From Paludibacter propionicigenes WB4 (lineage in GTDB: Bacteria > Bacteroidota > Bacteroidia > Bacteroidales > Paludibacteraceae): a DNA stretch of 64,000 nt. The stretch is taken from the NCBI RefSeq assembly GCF_000183135.1, contig NC_014734.1:1-64000 (forward strand), in the 5' to 3' direction. Numbering within the stretch: position 1 is the first letter of the stretch; each line of letters opens with the position of its first letter. Made by a program: the position numbers and the translations under genes. Shown here piece after piece: positions 1 through 8,735 of this stretch. A model generated the notes under the pieces. It worked only from the letters and a program-made list of their open reading frames with translations, was not told where the DNA came from and ran no database searches.

Positions 1-156
1 AAAAAAACGAAAGAAAAATGATTTTTTTTTCTCGAAAAAGTTTTAGATTTTTGTAGAACTGAAAATCGCGAAATAAAATAAAGCTATTTTGTTCGTATCT
101 ATTTGTTTGTTGTATTTTTTGAAGTAAATAATTTTTTTTTTTGAACTAAAACCAAA
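1..156. other. AT-rich region upstream of dnaA
   Basis: This 156-base stretch before dnaA is very AT-rich, with long T runs around 25-32 and 131-142. I see no clear DnaA box of the TTATCCACA type and no repeated 9-mer, so an origin cannot be claimed from sequence alone. It presumably holds the dnaA promoter; T-rich stretches near 100-115 resemble a degenerate -7 element. The dnaA gene at the left edge suggests that the record starts at the conventional chromosome start point. Confidence 0.4.
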
Positions 157-1548
157 ATGTTGAATAATCACGATCAGTTATGGAATCGCTGTCTAAGCGT
201 TATTAAAGACAATATCAGCGAAGCGTCTTACAATACATGGTTTGCTCCCATCGTTGCTTTAAAGTACGAAAATAGCATATTTGTATTGCAGGTGCCAAGT
301 CAATTCTTCGTTGAATACATCGAGGAGAAATATATTGATCTTTTGCGCATGACGCTTTATCGTGAAGTGGGAGTAGGAACACGTTTAGAGTACCGTGTCT
401 TAATTGATAAATCAAGTGGAAGAGGAACTCAGATTCCAAGTGCTGCTGAACAAACTAAACAGAAAAGCACAGGAAGCAACTCTTCTTATGTAAATCCATA
501 TCACAAACCTCAGTTACCTGAAATAGATCCACAGCTTAATCCGGCTTATAATTTCAATAACCTCATTGAAGGAAATAGCAATAAGCTGGCTCGTACCGCC
601 GGTATAAGTATAGGTAATGAACCTGGAAAGAATATCTTTAACCCTTTGTTCGTTTATGGACAATCCGGTGTTGGAAAAACCCATTTAGCCAATGCTATCG
701 GGGTAATGACCAAACAATTACATCCGGAGAAACGTGTTTTGTATGTTTCAGCCAATACTTTCCAGATTCAATATACAGATGCTGTAAGGAGCAATACTGT
801 GAATGACTTTCTCAATTTCTATCAAACTATCGATGTGTTGATTGTTGATGATATTCAGGAATTTGCTGGAAAAACAGGAACTCAAAATACTTTCTTCCAC
901 ATATTTAATCACTTACATCAAACAGGCAAACAATTGGTGTTGACATCAGATCGCTCTCCGATTGTTATGGTTGGTTTGGAACAGCGCTTGCTGACCCGTT
1001 TCAAGTGGGGATTGTCTGCTGAAATTGAAAAACCGGATTTTGAACTACGCAGATCTATTTTGCAAAGCAAGATTTACCGCGATGGTCTGGAAATTTCGGA
1101 CGAAGTGGTTGATTTTATAGCAGAGCATGTAGTTGACAATGTTCGTGACTTAGAAGGCGTGTTGGTGTCTCTTCTGGCTCACTCAACGCTGGCCAATATG
1201 CCAATTGATGTAGCTTTGGCTGAAAAAGTAATTAGTCGTATTGTAAATATCACCAGAAAAGTAAATACTGTTGAGAAAATACGCGACGTGGTGTGTGAAT
1301 ATTTCTCTTTGTCTATCGATGCTATTTCGACTAAGAGCCGTAAACGCGAAGTTGTTCAGGCTCGTCAGATTGCCATGTATTTATCAAAACAGTTGACTAA
1401 AAGTTCCTTGTCTTCTATCGGAAATACCATTGGACAACGCGATCATGCCACCGTATTACATGCCTGCAAAATCGTTAATGATTTGATGGATAGTGATAAA
1501 AATTTCCGTTCGAGTGTTCGTGAAATAGAAGAGAAACTAAAACAGTAA
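157..1548 (+). CDS. dnaA: Chromosomal replication initiator protein DnaA
   Basis: DnaA is the AAA+ initiator that binds DnaA boxes at oriC and opens the duplex for replication. At 463 aa it has the usual length. Domain I occupies about residues 1-80 and a variable linker follows to about 120. The Walker A motif GQSGVGKT is at about 168-175, Walker B (VLIVDDIQ) at about 227-234, and the C-terminal helix-turn-helix carries the DnaA signature around QRDHATVLHA at 426-435. The ATG at 157 fits the family N-terminus (a tryptophan near residue 9, then the SYNTWF motif). It is transcribed alone and followed by a strong terminator at 1598. Confidence 0.98.
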   Translation: MLNNHDQLWNRCLSVIKDNISEASYNTWFAPIVALKYENSIFVLQVPSQFFVEYIEEKYIDLLRMTLYREVGVGTRLEYRVLIDKSSGRGTQIPSAAEQTKQKSTGSNSSYVNPYHKPQLPEIDPQLNPAYNFNNLIEGNSNKLARTAGISIGNEPGKNIFNPLFVYGQSGVGKTHLANAIGVMTKQLHPEKRVLYVSANTFQIQYTDAVRSNTVNDFLNFYQTIDVLIVDDIQEFAGKTGTQNTFFHIFNHLHQTGKQLVLTSDRSPIVMVGLEQRLLTRFKWGLSAEIEKPDFELRRSILQSKIYRDGLEISDEVVDFIAEHVVDNVRDLEGVLVSLLAHSTLANMPIDVALAEKVISRIVNITRKVNTVEKIRDVVCEYFSLSIDAISTKSRKREVVQARQIAMYLSKQLTKSSLSSIGNTIGQRDHATVLHACKIVNDLMDSDKNFRSSVREIEEKLKQ

Positions 1549-1597
1549 AAGGCTTATTACAAGTAGATTATTTGCTTTTGTTTGTACTGAAATTTGG

Positions 1598-1627
1598 AAG
1601 CTGCTATGATAAATAGCAGCTTTTTTT
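1598..1627 (+). terminator. Intrinsic terminator after dnaA
   Basis: A 10-bp stem (AAGCTGCTAT paired with ATAGCAGCTT) with a short loop is followed by a run of seven T. It lies 50 bases after the dnaA stop codon. Confidence 0.85.
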
Positions 1628-1705
1628 GCGAAATTACTTTCTGTGGTTTCTATGAAAATAGGAAATAATATTGTATTTTTACAACCGAAATTAAAACAAA
1701 CAAAC

Positions 1706-2263
1706 ATGGTATATAAATTCACAATTCTATCTGATGAGGTAGATAATTTTGTGCGCATAATCACTATCGATTCGGAAGCGACATTCTTCGATTTGCATAA
1801 TGCAATTCTCGATTCTGTGAATTATGAGAAAAATCAGATGACGTCATTCTTCTTGTGTTCTGATAATTGGGAAAAAGGACAGGAAGTGACTTTGGTTGAA
1901 ATGGAATCGAGTTCGGAATACGATAATCTGGTGATGGAAGACACAAAACTGGAAGAGTTAATCGTAGACGAAAATCAAAAACTTCTTTATGTCTTTGATA
2001 TGATGTCTGATCGGGTATTCTTTATGGAAATGACCGATATTATTCCAAGAAAGAATCTTGATAAAGCAGAATGCGTAAGTTCGGAAGGTGATGCTCCTGT
2101 ACAAATAATGGTAGAAGAAGGAATAACTGTAGCTCCGAAGGCAAGTCTTGACGAGAACTTTTATGGAGATGAAGACTTTGAACTGGACGAATTGGACGAA
2201 GAAGGTTATGGCGAAATGAATTTTGACGACAGCAGTTTGTTTTCTGAAGATCCAAAATTCTGA
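1706..2263 (+). CDS. PRiA4b ORF-3-like (IS1096 TnpR passenger-type) protein
   Basis: A protein of about 185 aa. Its N-terminal half (FTILSDEVDNF..., then FFDLHNAILDSVNYEKNQ... SFFLC) matches my memory of the plasmid pRiA4b ORF-3-like family, which was first noted beside mobile elements and has no firmly known biochemical role. The C-terminus (about 150-185) is strongly acidic (repeated D/E with LDELDEEGYGE). The reading frame is open from 1643, but the ATG at 1706 starts the conserved domain and follows an A-rich leader, so I prefer it. The gene is monocistronic, with terminators on both sides. The same gene type between dnaA and miaA in relatives would suggest a stable host gene rather than cargo. 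Confidence 0.72.
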   Translation: MVYKFTILSDEVDNFVRIITIDSEATFFDLHNAILDSVNYEKNQMTSFFLCSDNWEKGQEVTLVEMESSSEYDNLVMEDTKLEELIVDENQKLLYVFDMMSDRVFFMEMTDIIPRKNLDKAECVSSEGDAPVQIMVEEGITVAPKASLDENFYGDEDFELDELDEEGYGEMNFDDSSLFSEDPKF

Positions 2264-2280
2264 TAATAAAAGAAATTTTT

Positions 2281-2323
2281 AAAAAGACAGAAAATAAGCA
2301 GGTATTATTTTCTGTCTTTTTTT
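2281..2323 (+). terminator. Intrinsic terminator after the PRiA4b-like gene
   Basis: A 17-bp perfect stem (AAAAAGACAGAAAATAA with its complement at 2305-2321) and a 7-nt loop end in a T run. The A tract on the 5' side makes it potentially bidirectional. Confidence 0.85.
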
Positions 2324-2358
2324 GTTGATAAGATGTTTTGTATAATTTTACAGCATAA

Positions 2359-3306
2359 ATGAATAAAAACGACTCTGAAATTCTTAGCCCGGAATTGAAC
2401 CCTGAAAAACCAACATTGCTTGTTCTTTTAGGGCCTACCGGAGTGGGTAAAACCAAGTTGAGTCTTAGTCTGGCTGAACATTTTGGTTGTCCTATAGTTT
2501 CTTCGGACTCCAGGCAGTTTTACCGGGAGTTGAAGATTGGTACGGCTGCGCCAACAGAAGATGAGTTGAACAGAGTTAAGCATTATTTTGTTGGTTCGCA
2601 TTCCATACATGATGAGTACAATGCCGGACAATATGAGCAGGATGCCATAAAACTGTTGGATGAACTGTTTCAGCAACACAAAGTTGTTTTGCTTGTTGGT
2701 GGTTCGATGATGTACATTGATGCGATTTGTAATGGGATGGACGAAATTCCAACCGTCGATGCTGAAACAAGAGCTTATTGGCAAAAGCAGTTCTCAGAAT
2801 TTGGCTTAGAATTTATACAGTCTGAATTAAAGAAACTTGATCCGCTACATTATGATCAGGTTGATTTGCAAAACCCCAAACGAATTCTTCATGCTTTGGA
2901 GATTTGTACTATCACCGGCAAGCCTTATTCTGACTTACGGACAGGCGTCAGAAAACCCCGAAGTTTTAATGTGCTGAAAGTTGGACTGAACCGTCCAAGA
3001 CCGGATTTGTACGAGCGAATAAATGCCCGGGTTGATATAATGATGCGTGAAGGCTTGCTTCAGGAAGCAGAGCAATTCTATAAGTTTAAAGAACTGAATA
3101 CCCTAAATACTGTTGGCTACAAAGAGCTATACGAATATATGGATGGAAACTGGACACTGGATTTTGCCGTCAATATGATTAAGCAGGATTCGCGGCGGTA
3201 TGCAAAGCGCCAACTTACCTGGTTTAATCGTGATAAAGAAATTTTGTGGTATCATCCCGAAGAGCTTGAGGCCAATATAGAATTAATTACAACAAAAATC
3301 GGATAA
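2359..3306 (+). CDS. miaA: tRNA dimethylallyltransferase MiaA
   Basis: MiaA transfers a dimethylallyl group to N6 of A37 in tRNAs reading UNN codons. The P-loop GPTGVGKT is at about residues 25-32, followed by the SSDSRQFYREL segment (D and R/Q contacts) and the mid-protein DLQNPKRILHALE motif. Its 315 aa is the family length. The ATG at 2359 starts a leader of about 18 residues ahead of the first strand (PTLLVLLGP). It abuts murB with no spacer (TAA then ATG), so the two are very likely co-transcribed. Confidence 0.95.
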   Translation: MNKNDSEILSPELNPEKPTLLVLLGPTGVGKTKLSLSLAEHFGCPIVSSDSRQFYRELKIGTAAPTEDELNRVKHYFVGSHSIHDEYNAGQYEQDAIKLLDELFQQHKVVLLVGGSMMYIDAICNGMDEIPTVDAETRAYWQKQFSEFGLEFIQSELKKLDPLHYDQVDLQNPKRILHALEICTITGKPYSDLRTGVRKPRSFNVLKVGLNRPRPDLYERINARVDIMMREGLLQEAEQFYKFKELNTLNTVGYKELYEYMDGNWTLDFAVNMIKQDSRRYAKRQLTWFNRDKEILWYHPEELEANIELITTKIG

Positions 3307-4317
3307 ATGAAAATTACCCAGAATATATCCTTGCTCCCGTACAATACTTTTGGAATTGACGTGAAGGCAGATTATTTCGTAGAATACAGTTCAATAGAAG
3401 AACTGCAGAAAGTGTTGACGTCTGAAATTGTGACTAATCAACCTTTTTTGCACATTGGTGGTGGTAGTAATTTATTGTTTTTGAAAGATTACAGCGGGGT
3501 GATATTGCATTCGGCGATAAAAAGCATTGAGAAAATCAGGGAAGATGACAACCATGTATATGTTGAAGTAGGGTCGGGGGTGATATGGGATGATCTGGTT
3601 GCGTATTGTGTAAGTCACGGTTGGGGAGGAGTTGAGAACTTGTCTTTGATTCCGGGTGAGGTAGGAGCAGCTGCTGTACAGAATATCGGAGCCTATGGAG
3701 TGGAAATACAGGATGTGATATCCGAAGTCTATGCAGTAGCCAAGGAAACTGCAACTGTACGTGCTTTCACGGCCGAAGAATGTCGTTACGGTTATCGTAG
3801 CAGTGTTTTTAAGGGCGACCTGAAAGGTAAATATATTATTACTTCTGTTTTGTTGCGTTTAGATAAAAAGCCCCATTTTAAACTGAATTATCAGCATTTG
3901 GAAGAAGAAGTTTTAAAGAATGGCGACGTGAACCTTCAAACAATCCGTCAAACAATTATAGCAGTAAGAGAAAGCAAATTGCCTGATACAAAAGTGTTGG
4001 GTAATGCCGGAAGTTTCTTTATGAATCCTGTAATATCAAAAGAGTACTTCATCGCTTTGCAAGAGAAATACCCCAATATTCCTCATTATACAGTTTCAGA
4101 AACAGAAGAAAAAGTTCCTGCCGGTTGGCTTATTGACCAATGCGGGTGGAAAGGGAAAAAGATTGGTAGGGCAGGAGTGCATGATAAGCAGGCTTTGGTT
4201 CTGGTCAATACGGGTGGAGCAACCGGTGCGGAAATTGTGTATCTGGCTCAGGAGATTCAACAGTCGGTGAAAGAGAAATATGGAATAGAACTGACTCCTG
4301 AGGTAAATTATATTTAA
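3307..4317 (+). CDS. murB: UDP-N-acetylenolpyruvoylglucosamine reductase MurB
   Basis: MurB is the FAD enzyme that reduces UDP-GlcNAc-enolpyruvate to UDP-MurNAc in the cytoplasmic phase of peptidoglycan synthesis. FAD-binding motifs are visible: GGGSNLLF at about 53-60, then SLIPGEVGAAAVQNIGAYG at about 113-131. The C-terminal domain has GSFFMNP (catalytic Ser about 236) and the terminal TPEVNYI with the conserved Glu. The ATG directly follows the miaA stop codon. The 336 aa is normal for the type I family. Confidence 0.96.
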   Translation: MKITQNISLLPYNTFGIDVKADYFVEYSSIEELQKVLTSEIVTNQPFLHIGGGSNLLFLKDYSGVILHSAIKSIEKIREDDNHVYVEVGSGVIWDDLVAYCVSHGWGGVENLSLIPGEVGAAAVQNIGAYGVEIQDVISEVYAVAKETATVRAFTAEECRYGYRSSVFKGDLKGKYIITSVLLRLDKKPHFKLNYQHLEEEVLKNGDVNLQTIRQTIIAVRESKLPDTKVLGNAGSFFMNPVISKEYFIALQEKYPNIPHYTVSETEEKVPAGWLIDQCGWKGKKIGRAGVHDKQALVLVNTGGATGAEIVYLAQEIQQSVKEKYGIELTPEVNYI

Positions 4318-4335
4318 TCCGGCTATTTTTCTTTT

Positions 4336-4432
4336 GAACGCAAATTACGCAAATTACCACAAATGTTATCCCTTTTGTAGACAGGCTATATTAGCCATTT
4401 ATAATTTGTGTTTATTTGCGTAATTTGCGTTC
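4336..4432. repeat. Inverted repeat with 19-bp perfect arms (GAACGCAAAT type)
   Basis: The arm at 4336-4354 (GAACGCAAATTACGCAAAT) is exactly complementary to 4414-4432, with about 60 bases between. It sits between the convergent ends of murB and mltG and could act as a bidirectional terminator. The same sequence family recurs around the GxxExxY gene at 50630-50655 and 51085-51112, so this is a dispersed repeat and not only a local terminator. Confidence 0.75.
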
Positions 4433-4458
4433 TTTTTTCTTTTGGAACGCCCTCTTTT

Positions 4459-5475
4459 TTATTTGATTTTCCGGGCGTCTAATTCCTGACGGTATTTTTT
4501 TGCATTGACCATATGCTCTGCCCATGTAACCGCAAATTTGTGCTCGCCGTTCAATGTCTCGGAGGCACACATATACATGTAATTATGATGGACGTAATTC
4601 AATACGGCATCTATTCCGTTTTCGGTGGCAACCCGGATTGGTCCCGGAGGTAAACCGGCATGCTTATACGTATTATAAGGTGACTCCGCGCGCAAGTGTA
4701 CAAACAAAATGCGTTTCAATCCGAAATTATTCAAAGCAAATTTTACTGTAGGATCTGCTTGCAGTGGCATTCCGGCTTTCAGTCTGTTGATGTAAAGTCC
4801 AGCCACCATTGGTCGATCATGCTTGTTATTTGTTTCTTCTTCTACGATAGATGCCAGGGTTGTAACTTCTGTAGGAGTGAGAGGAATGGCAGCTGCTTTT
4901 GCTTTTCGTTCATCGGTCCAAAACTTTTTATATTCTTTATTCATTCTTTCGAACAGTTCCTTTGCATCCAGGTTCCAGAAAACTTCGTAGGTATTGGGAA
5001 TGAAAATAGAAATAGCCGTATTTGGCCCTAAATTGTAAGAAGAAAGGAACGATGTGTCATTCAAAAGTTTAAGAATGGAGGTGGAGTCGGCCATTAACTC
5101 GCTTCCTAGTCGTGCTGCCAGTTGCTCTTTCGTTCGGATGTTATTAAAAGTTAGCTTGACAGGGGTTTGTCTGCCACTTCTCAGAATTCTGATAAGTTGG
5201 AAATTGTTCATTCCAGACTTGAGTGCATACCTGCCTGAGTGAATCTTATTCCCGTAACTAAGTAGCTTAGCCACCTGACGGAATGACGACATATTAAGCA
5301 CGCGTGCATCTTTGTCCAAAATCTTTGTTACATCATTAAAACTACTACTGTCCGGAATGCATAGAAATGCTTTTTCGTTGCTTCGAAGCAGGATGTTAGG
5401 TGCAAACAAGATATAAACGAAATAAAGAAAAACTGCTAAAGCAGCATAGATAAGCCATTTGACAGGTTTGCTCAA
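4459..5475 (-). CDS. mltG: Endolytic murein transglycosylase MltG
   Basis: MltG (YceG family) is an inner-membrane lytic transglycosylase that cuts nascent glycan strands. One membrane segment (LIYAALAVFLYFVYILF) is near the N-terminus, then a LysM-like region and the YceG domain with the catalytic Glu in ASIVEEETNN (about residues 207-216). In this frame the only available start is TTG at 5475. A better N-terminus begins at ATG 5512 (MTTKKKQKKG, then stop) but is out of frame by one base across an A8 tract (5486-5493). With seven A the reading would continue smoothly into this protein. A homopolymer error or a real frameshift is therefore likely at the 5' end. Confidence 0.9.
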   Translation of the reverse strand: MSKPVKWLIYAALAVFLYFVYILFAPNILLRSNEKAFLCIPDSSSFNDVTKILDKDARVLNMSSFRQVAKLLSYGNKIHSGRYALKSGMNNFQLIRILRSGRQTPVKLTFNNIRTKEQLAARLGSELMADSTSILKLLNDTSFLSSYNLGPNTAISIFIPNTYEVFWNLDAKELFERMNKEYKKFWTDERKAKAAAIPLTPTEVTTLASIVEEETNNKHDRPMVAGLYINRLKAGMPLQADPTVKFALNNFGLKRILFVHLRAESPYNTYKHAGLPPGPIRVATENGIDAVLNYVHHNYMYMCASETLNGEHKFAVTWAEHMVNAKKYRQELDARKIK

Positions 5476-5547
5476 TGTCTTACCCTTTTTTTTGTTTTTT
5501 CTTTGTAGTCATGGTTTTCAGAAATCTGTAGATTTATTTTTGTCCTA

Positions 5548-5555
5548 CAAAAATA
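5548..5555 (-). promoter_or_regulatory. -7 element for mltG
   Basis: TATTTTTG on the minus strand fits the Bacteroidetes -7 consensus TAnnTTTG. It lies 36 bases upstream of the ATG at 5512 and supports that position as the real mltG start. I see no convincing -33 box. Confidence 0.4.
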
Positions 5556-5691
5556 CTGATTTGTTTTGAAATAATTTAAAAAGAAATAATGCGCCTTTTT
5601 TTTATTTAGTTTTTTTTGTGTCTAAAATACAGAATGTCAATAAAAAATAATTGTAGGGGTGGAATTATAAATAACTAATAGCATAATTGGT

Positions 5692-5722
5692 TTTGATAAT
5701 CGAAAATTCCTTCCTATATTTG
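5692..5722 (+). promoter_or_regulatory. Promoter of tRNA-Ser
   Basis: TTTG at 5692-5695 and TATATTTG at 5715-5722 are separated by 19 nt, an exact match to the Bacteroidetes primary sigma consensus. The tRNA begins 22 bases downstream. Confidence 0.8.
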
Positions 5723-5743
5723 CACCCGCTAAAGCGAAGTTTT

Positions 5744-5833
5744 GGAAGTTTGGGTGAGTGGCTGAAACCACCAGTTTGCTAAACTGACGTACGGGCAACC
5801 GTACCACGAGTTCGAATCTCGTAGCTTCCGCCA
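5744..5833 (+). tRNA. tRNA-Ser (GCT)
   Basis: The acceptor stem GGAAGTT pairs with AGCTTCC, with one G-T pair. The D-arm, an anticodon loop reading GCT (TTGCTAA), a long serine-type variable arm (GTACGGGCAACCGTAC) and the T-loop TTCGAAT follow. The discriminator G is at 5830 and CCA is encoded at 5831-5833. Confidence 0.96.
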
Positions 5834-5841
5834 AAAGAGAA

Positions 5842-5876
5842 AACCCTATAGAACTTATGTTCTGTAGGGTTTTTTG
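5842..5876 (+). terminator. Terminator of tRNA-Ser
   Basis: A 13-bp stem with one mismatch (AACCCTATAGAAC with GTTCTGTAGGGTT) and a 4-nt loop is followed by a T run. It starts 9 bases after the CCA end. Confidence 0.85.
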
Positions 5877-5895
5877 TTTCGATACATTTAAACCA

Positions 5896-5940
5896 CGAAG
5901 CGAATCATTCACCTCAAAATGAATGATTCGCTTCGTTTTT
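5896..5940 (+). terminator. Second hairpin with T run
   Basis: A perfect 15-bp stem (CGAAGCGAATCATTC with its complement at 5921-5935) and a 10-nt loop is followed by six T. It is a backup terminator or a stable repeat hairpin in front of the AraC gene. Confidence 0.7.
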
Positions 5941-6052
5941 TATTATAATTTATTTCGATATTCAAAATATTTTCTTAATTTTGTGTTGTGAATCTATTAA
6001 CCGAATATAAAAACCAGTCTTAAAGTTTACGAAGACATAGAGCTAACCCGCT

Positions 6053-6970
6053 ATGCAAACATTAATCCATCACTCCCTTAACCGTCCGTTTCCTTTGTTC
6101 CTGAAAAACCGAAAAGGACGGTGTTATTTTATCTGGCTCATAGCATTTTGTATTATATTGGCCAACCTGACAAAACCACTGGGATTTATCAACAGTGACG
6201 AATTACATAAATCACTGTTGTTGGACTGCTACCTGTTTCTGTTTTTCTTCCCCTATGCATTGCTTTACATTATTCTTTCGTACTTCTGGCCAGAGTATTA
6301 CAAGTCGCACACCTGGACTGTACGAAAGGAGCTTTGTGCCCTGAGCATTTACATTCCTACAACAGCCCTGATTACGTATGTATATGCCTGCACTCAGATT
6401 CCCGACTTCCAACCCGGATTACTCTCATTCATCCAACTTCAGTATTACAACCTATTGGTAAGTCTGGTTTCCATCCCCGCGTTTGGATATTTTGTGGACA
6501 GACAGCTGAACCCCATCACCATCGATCGTCGCCGCAGTAGGAGGGAGTATCGCGAATCGCACCCCAACCTGAGCGAACAACAAACACAAAAGATTCTTCA
6601 ACGCCTGCACTACGCCATGGAAACCGATAAACTCTACCTCAACACCGAATGCACACTGGAGTACGTGTCCGATCGCCTGAACATTCCGTTGCATCAACTC
6701 TCGTATGTTATCAATTCGCAGACAGCGTATAATTTCAACGACTTCCGAAACAAATACCGCGTGGAAGAAGCCTGCCGCATACTCAGTAGCGGACACAACA
6801 AAAAACTGAAACTTGAATCGCTACGGTACGACTGTGGCTTTCAAAGCAAAACAACCTTCTACGAAGCCTTTAAAAAGTTTACCGGAAAAACCCCAACTGA
6901 ATACCTGGAGGGGTTGAAAAAGGAAGAGAACAAGGTTGAAGAAAATGTTTGTGATTTTAGACAGAAATGA
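6053..6970 (+). CDS. Membrane-anchored AraC-family regulator
   Basis: A 305-aa protein with about four hydrophobic segments in residues 25-155 (for example FIWLIAFCIILANL, YLFLFFFPYALLYIIL and LLVSLVSIPAFGYF), then a cytosolic linker and a C-terminal AraC-type double helix-turn-helix at about 200-285. The closing motif YDCGFQSKTTFYEAFKKFTGKTP is typical. The likely role is a membrane-sensing transcription factor; the signal is unknown. Its base composition is visibly richer in G and C than the cassette that follows, so it is probably not part of it. Only about 115 bases separate it from the GHKL gene. Confidence 0.88.
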   Translation: MQTLIHHSLNRPFPLFLKNRKGRCYFIWLIAFCIILANLTKPLGFINSDELHKSLLLDCYLFLFFFPYALLYIILSYFWPEYYKSHTWTVRKELCALSIYIPTTALITYVYACTQIPDFQPGLLSFIQLQYYNLLVSLVSIPAFGYFVDRQLNPITIDRRRSRREYRESHPNLSEQQTQKILQRLHYAMETDKLYLNTECTLEYVSDRLNIPLHQLSYVINSQTAYNFNDFRNKYRVEEACRILSSGHNKKLKLESLRYDCGFQSKTTFYEAFKKFTGKTPTEYLEGLKKEENKVEENVCDFRQK

Positions 6971-7058
6971 CACGGATTGTTATCTTACGCTATAATGATA
7001 GAACTTTAAGAATTATATAATTTATTTGAAAATCAAACTGTTTATTCATAAGAATTTG

Positions 7059-7066
7059 TATTTTTG
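7059..7066 (+). promoter_or_regulatory. -7 element in front of the GHKL cassette
   Basis: TATTTTTG at 7059-7066 lies about 20 bases before ATG 7086 and inside the longer open frame that begins at 7026. It therefore argues for the downstream start. No clear -33 partner is seen. Confidence 0.45.
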
Positions 7067-7085
7067 TTTTTTATTTTGTAAACAT

Positions 7086-8729
7086 ATGGGAAATATAAAA
7101 GCAACGAGATACGATATTGGAGCAGAAGTGCTTTCGATATTAACAAGGGGAATGTATCCAGATCCAAAAGATGCATTAAGAGAGTATGTTCAAAATGGAG
7201 TTGATGCAGGTGCAAAAAGCATTCAAATTAGAATAAGAAAAAACACTATTTCGATTGATGATGATGGTATTGGGATGGATCAAACCACCTTGAGAAAAGC
7301 TGCTAGAGTTGGTGTTTCAGATAAAAACCCTGGAAAAGATGTTGGTTTTATGGGAATTGGAATTTATAGTTCATTTCATCTTTGTGAAGAACTTACGATT
7401 TATAGCAAAAAAGAAAATAATTCAGTTTGCTATTTAGTCATGGACTTTATAGGGATGAGAAATTTATTAGATGACCAGAAACTGAAACGGGCGAATCATG
7501 AGATCAATAGTGATGAGCTATTGGATTTGCAGTCTTTATTGGAAAAATTTGTAGTTGTAGGTGAAACGACTGATGATGAGTATCCAAATATCGGAACGAG
7601 AATAGAATTGAAAGGACTTAACACTGAATTCATAAACGAGTTTTCTGATTTTAAAATTTTATCAAATTATTTACGTGAGGTTATACCATTAGAGTTTAAT
7701 AAAATAAACTTTAAGCACGCAAATGTTATTGAAGAAAAAATTACCCAGATATGCTTAAATCATAATGCGAAGTTTGAATTAGTAAAACTATTTTTACAAG
7801 TAAATAATGAAAGTGAATGGTTGTTTCGTCCGTACACAGATATTGAATTTAATAATAATTCATCTTACGAACCAGTTTTTGTGGAACTAAAGACAAAAGA
7901 TCATTTTTTTGGAGTTATTTGGGGATGTTTAAATTCAACAAGAAATAAAATTTCTAATAAAGATTTAAGAGGATTTCTTGTAAAAAAACAAGGATTTGCA
8001 ATAGGAGATCGACAAAAATTATCTCAATTTTTAAGACCTGTTTATTACGATAGATATATAGGCGAGGTTATTATTGTTGATCCTAAGATTTTACCTAATG
8101 CGGCAAGAAATGATTTTGCATATTCAAATTTGCGCACTATTTTATATGATCAGATAAGTAAAGGTTTTGAAAAATTTAATTTAAAAGCACATGAGGTTCA
8201 GGAATATACCTTGGGTGATGAACAAATTGATGACGCTACAATTAAATTAAATTCTATCAATGATAAGTTCACTCTTTATTCAAAAGATGCTAATAGATTA
8301 ATTGATTCAGTTGTAGAAATAAGAGCTGTATATAAATTAATCTCAGATAGACTTGAAAGAGGTTCGATTAGACCAGAAAGAATTAAGGATGCTGAAAAAA
8401 TTAAATCTGCTGCTAAGGAAATTGAATGTGCGATTGAAGGAACTATCAAGAGTTTGACAGAACAATCTAAAAAGATCACTATTAAGCAGAAACAAGCACC
8501 TCAAAATGTTTCAGTAAAATTAGCTTCTATTGGAACATTCCAAGTGAAGAAAATTGAATTCAACAACCTTTTATCTCTTCTTGAATCTTTAGATATATTA
8601 TTGTCTGAAGATGTTAAATCAATTGTCAGTATAATAGATGAGCGTGTTGTCCAATCATTAGCCGAGAATGAAAAGCAATACTTTGAAATTTTAAATGAGT
8701 TGAAAGATGAATTTGAAAAACTAAATTAA
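7086..8729 (+). CDS. GHKL (HSP90/MORC-like) ATPase, first gene of a three-gene cassette
   Basis: From ATG 7086 the product is 547 aa. The N-terminal half is a Bergerat-fold ATPase: N-box EYVQNGVDA at 33-41, G1 box DDDGIGMD at 58-65, G2 box GFMGIG at 87-92, and a GTRIELKG segment near 178. The middle part (about 260-340) resembles the transducer region of HSP90/MutL/MORC-type proteins (LNSTRNKISNKDLRGFLVKKQGFAIGD). The C-terminal 200 residues are charged and helical, possibly coiled coil, with no recognised domain. Composition is strongly AT-rich with A/T-ending codons. It is followed after 6 bases by the next gene. Related stand-alone GHKL ATPases are known from restriction-type conflict loci (prokaryotic MORC-like proteins); a role in defence here is inference. 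Confidence 0.85.
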   Translation: MGNIKATRYDIGAEVLSILTRGMYPDPKDALREYVQNGVDAGAKSIQIRIRKNTISIDDDGIGMDQTTLRKAARVGVSDKNPGKDVGFMGIGIYSSFHLCEELTIYSKKENNSVCYLVMDFIGMRNLLDDQKLKRANHEINSDELLDLQSLLEKFVVVGETTDDEYPNIGTRIELKGLNTEFINEFSDFKILSNYLREVIPLEFNKINFKHANVIEEKITQICLNHNAKFELVKLFLQVNNESEWLFRPYTDIEFNNNSSYEPVFVELKTKDHFFGVIWGCLNSTRNKISNKDLRGFLVKKQGFAIGDRQKLSQFLRPVYYDRYIGEVIIVDPKILPNAARNDFAYSNLRTILYDQISKGFEKFNLKAHEVQEYTLGDEQIDDATIKLNSINDKFTLYSKDANRLIDSVVEIRAVYKLISDRLERGSIRPERIKDAEKIKSAAKEIECAIEGTIKSLTEQSKKITIKQKQAPQNVSVKLASIGTFQVKKIEFNNLLSLLESLDILLSEDVKSIVSIIDERVVQSLAENEKQYFEILNELKDEFEKLN

Positions 8730-8735
8730 AAGTAT

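Noticed and set aside
1-156. Origin of replication next to dnaA
   Set aside because: AT-rich but no DnaA box or repeated 9-mer was found in the short visible part.
7026-7085. Upstream in-frame start of the GHKL gene
   Set aside because: The extension contains the -7 promoter element and is not conserved-looking; the ATG at 7086 is preferred.
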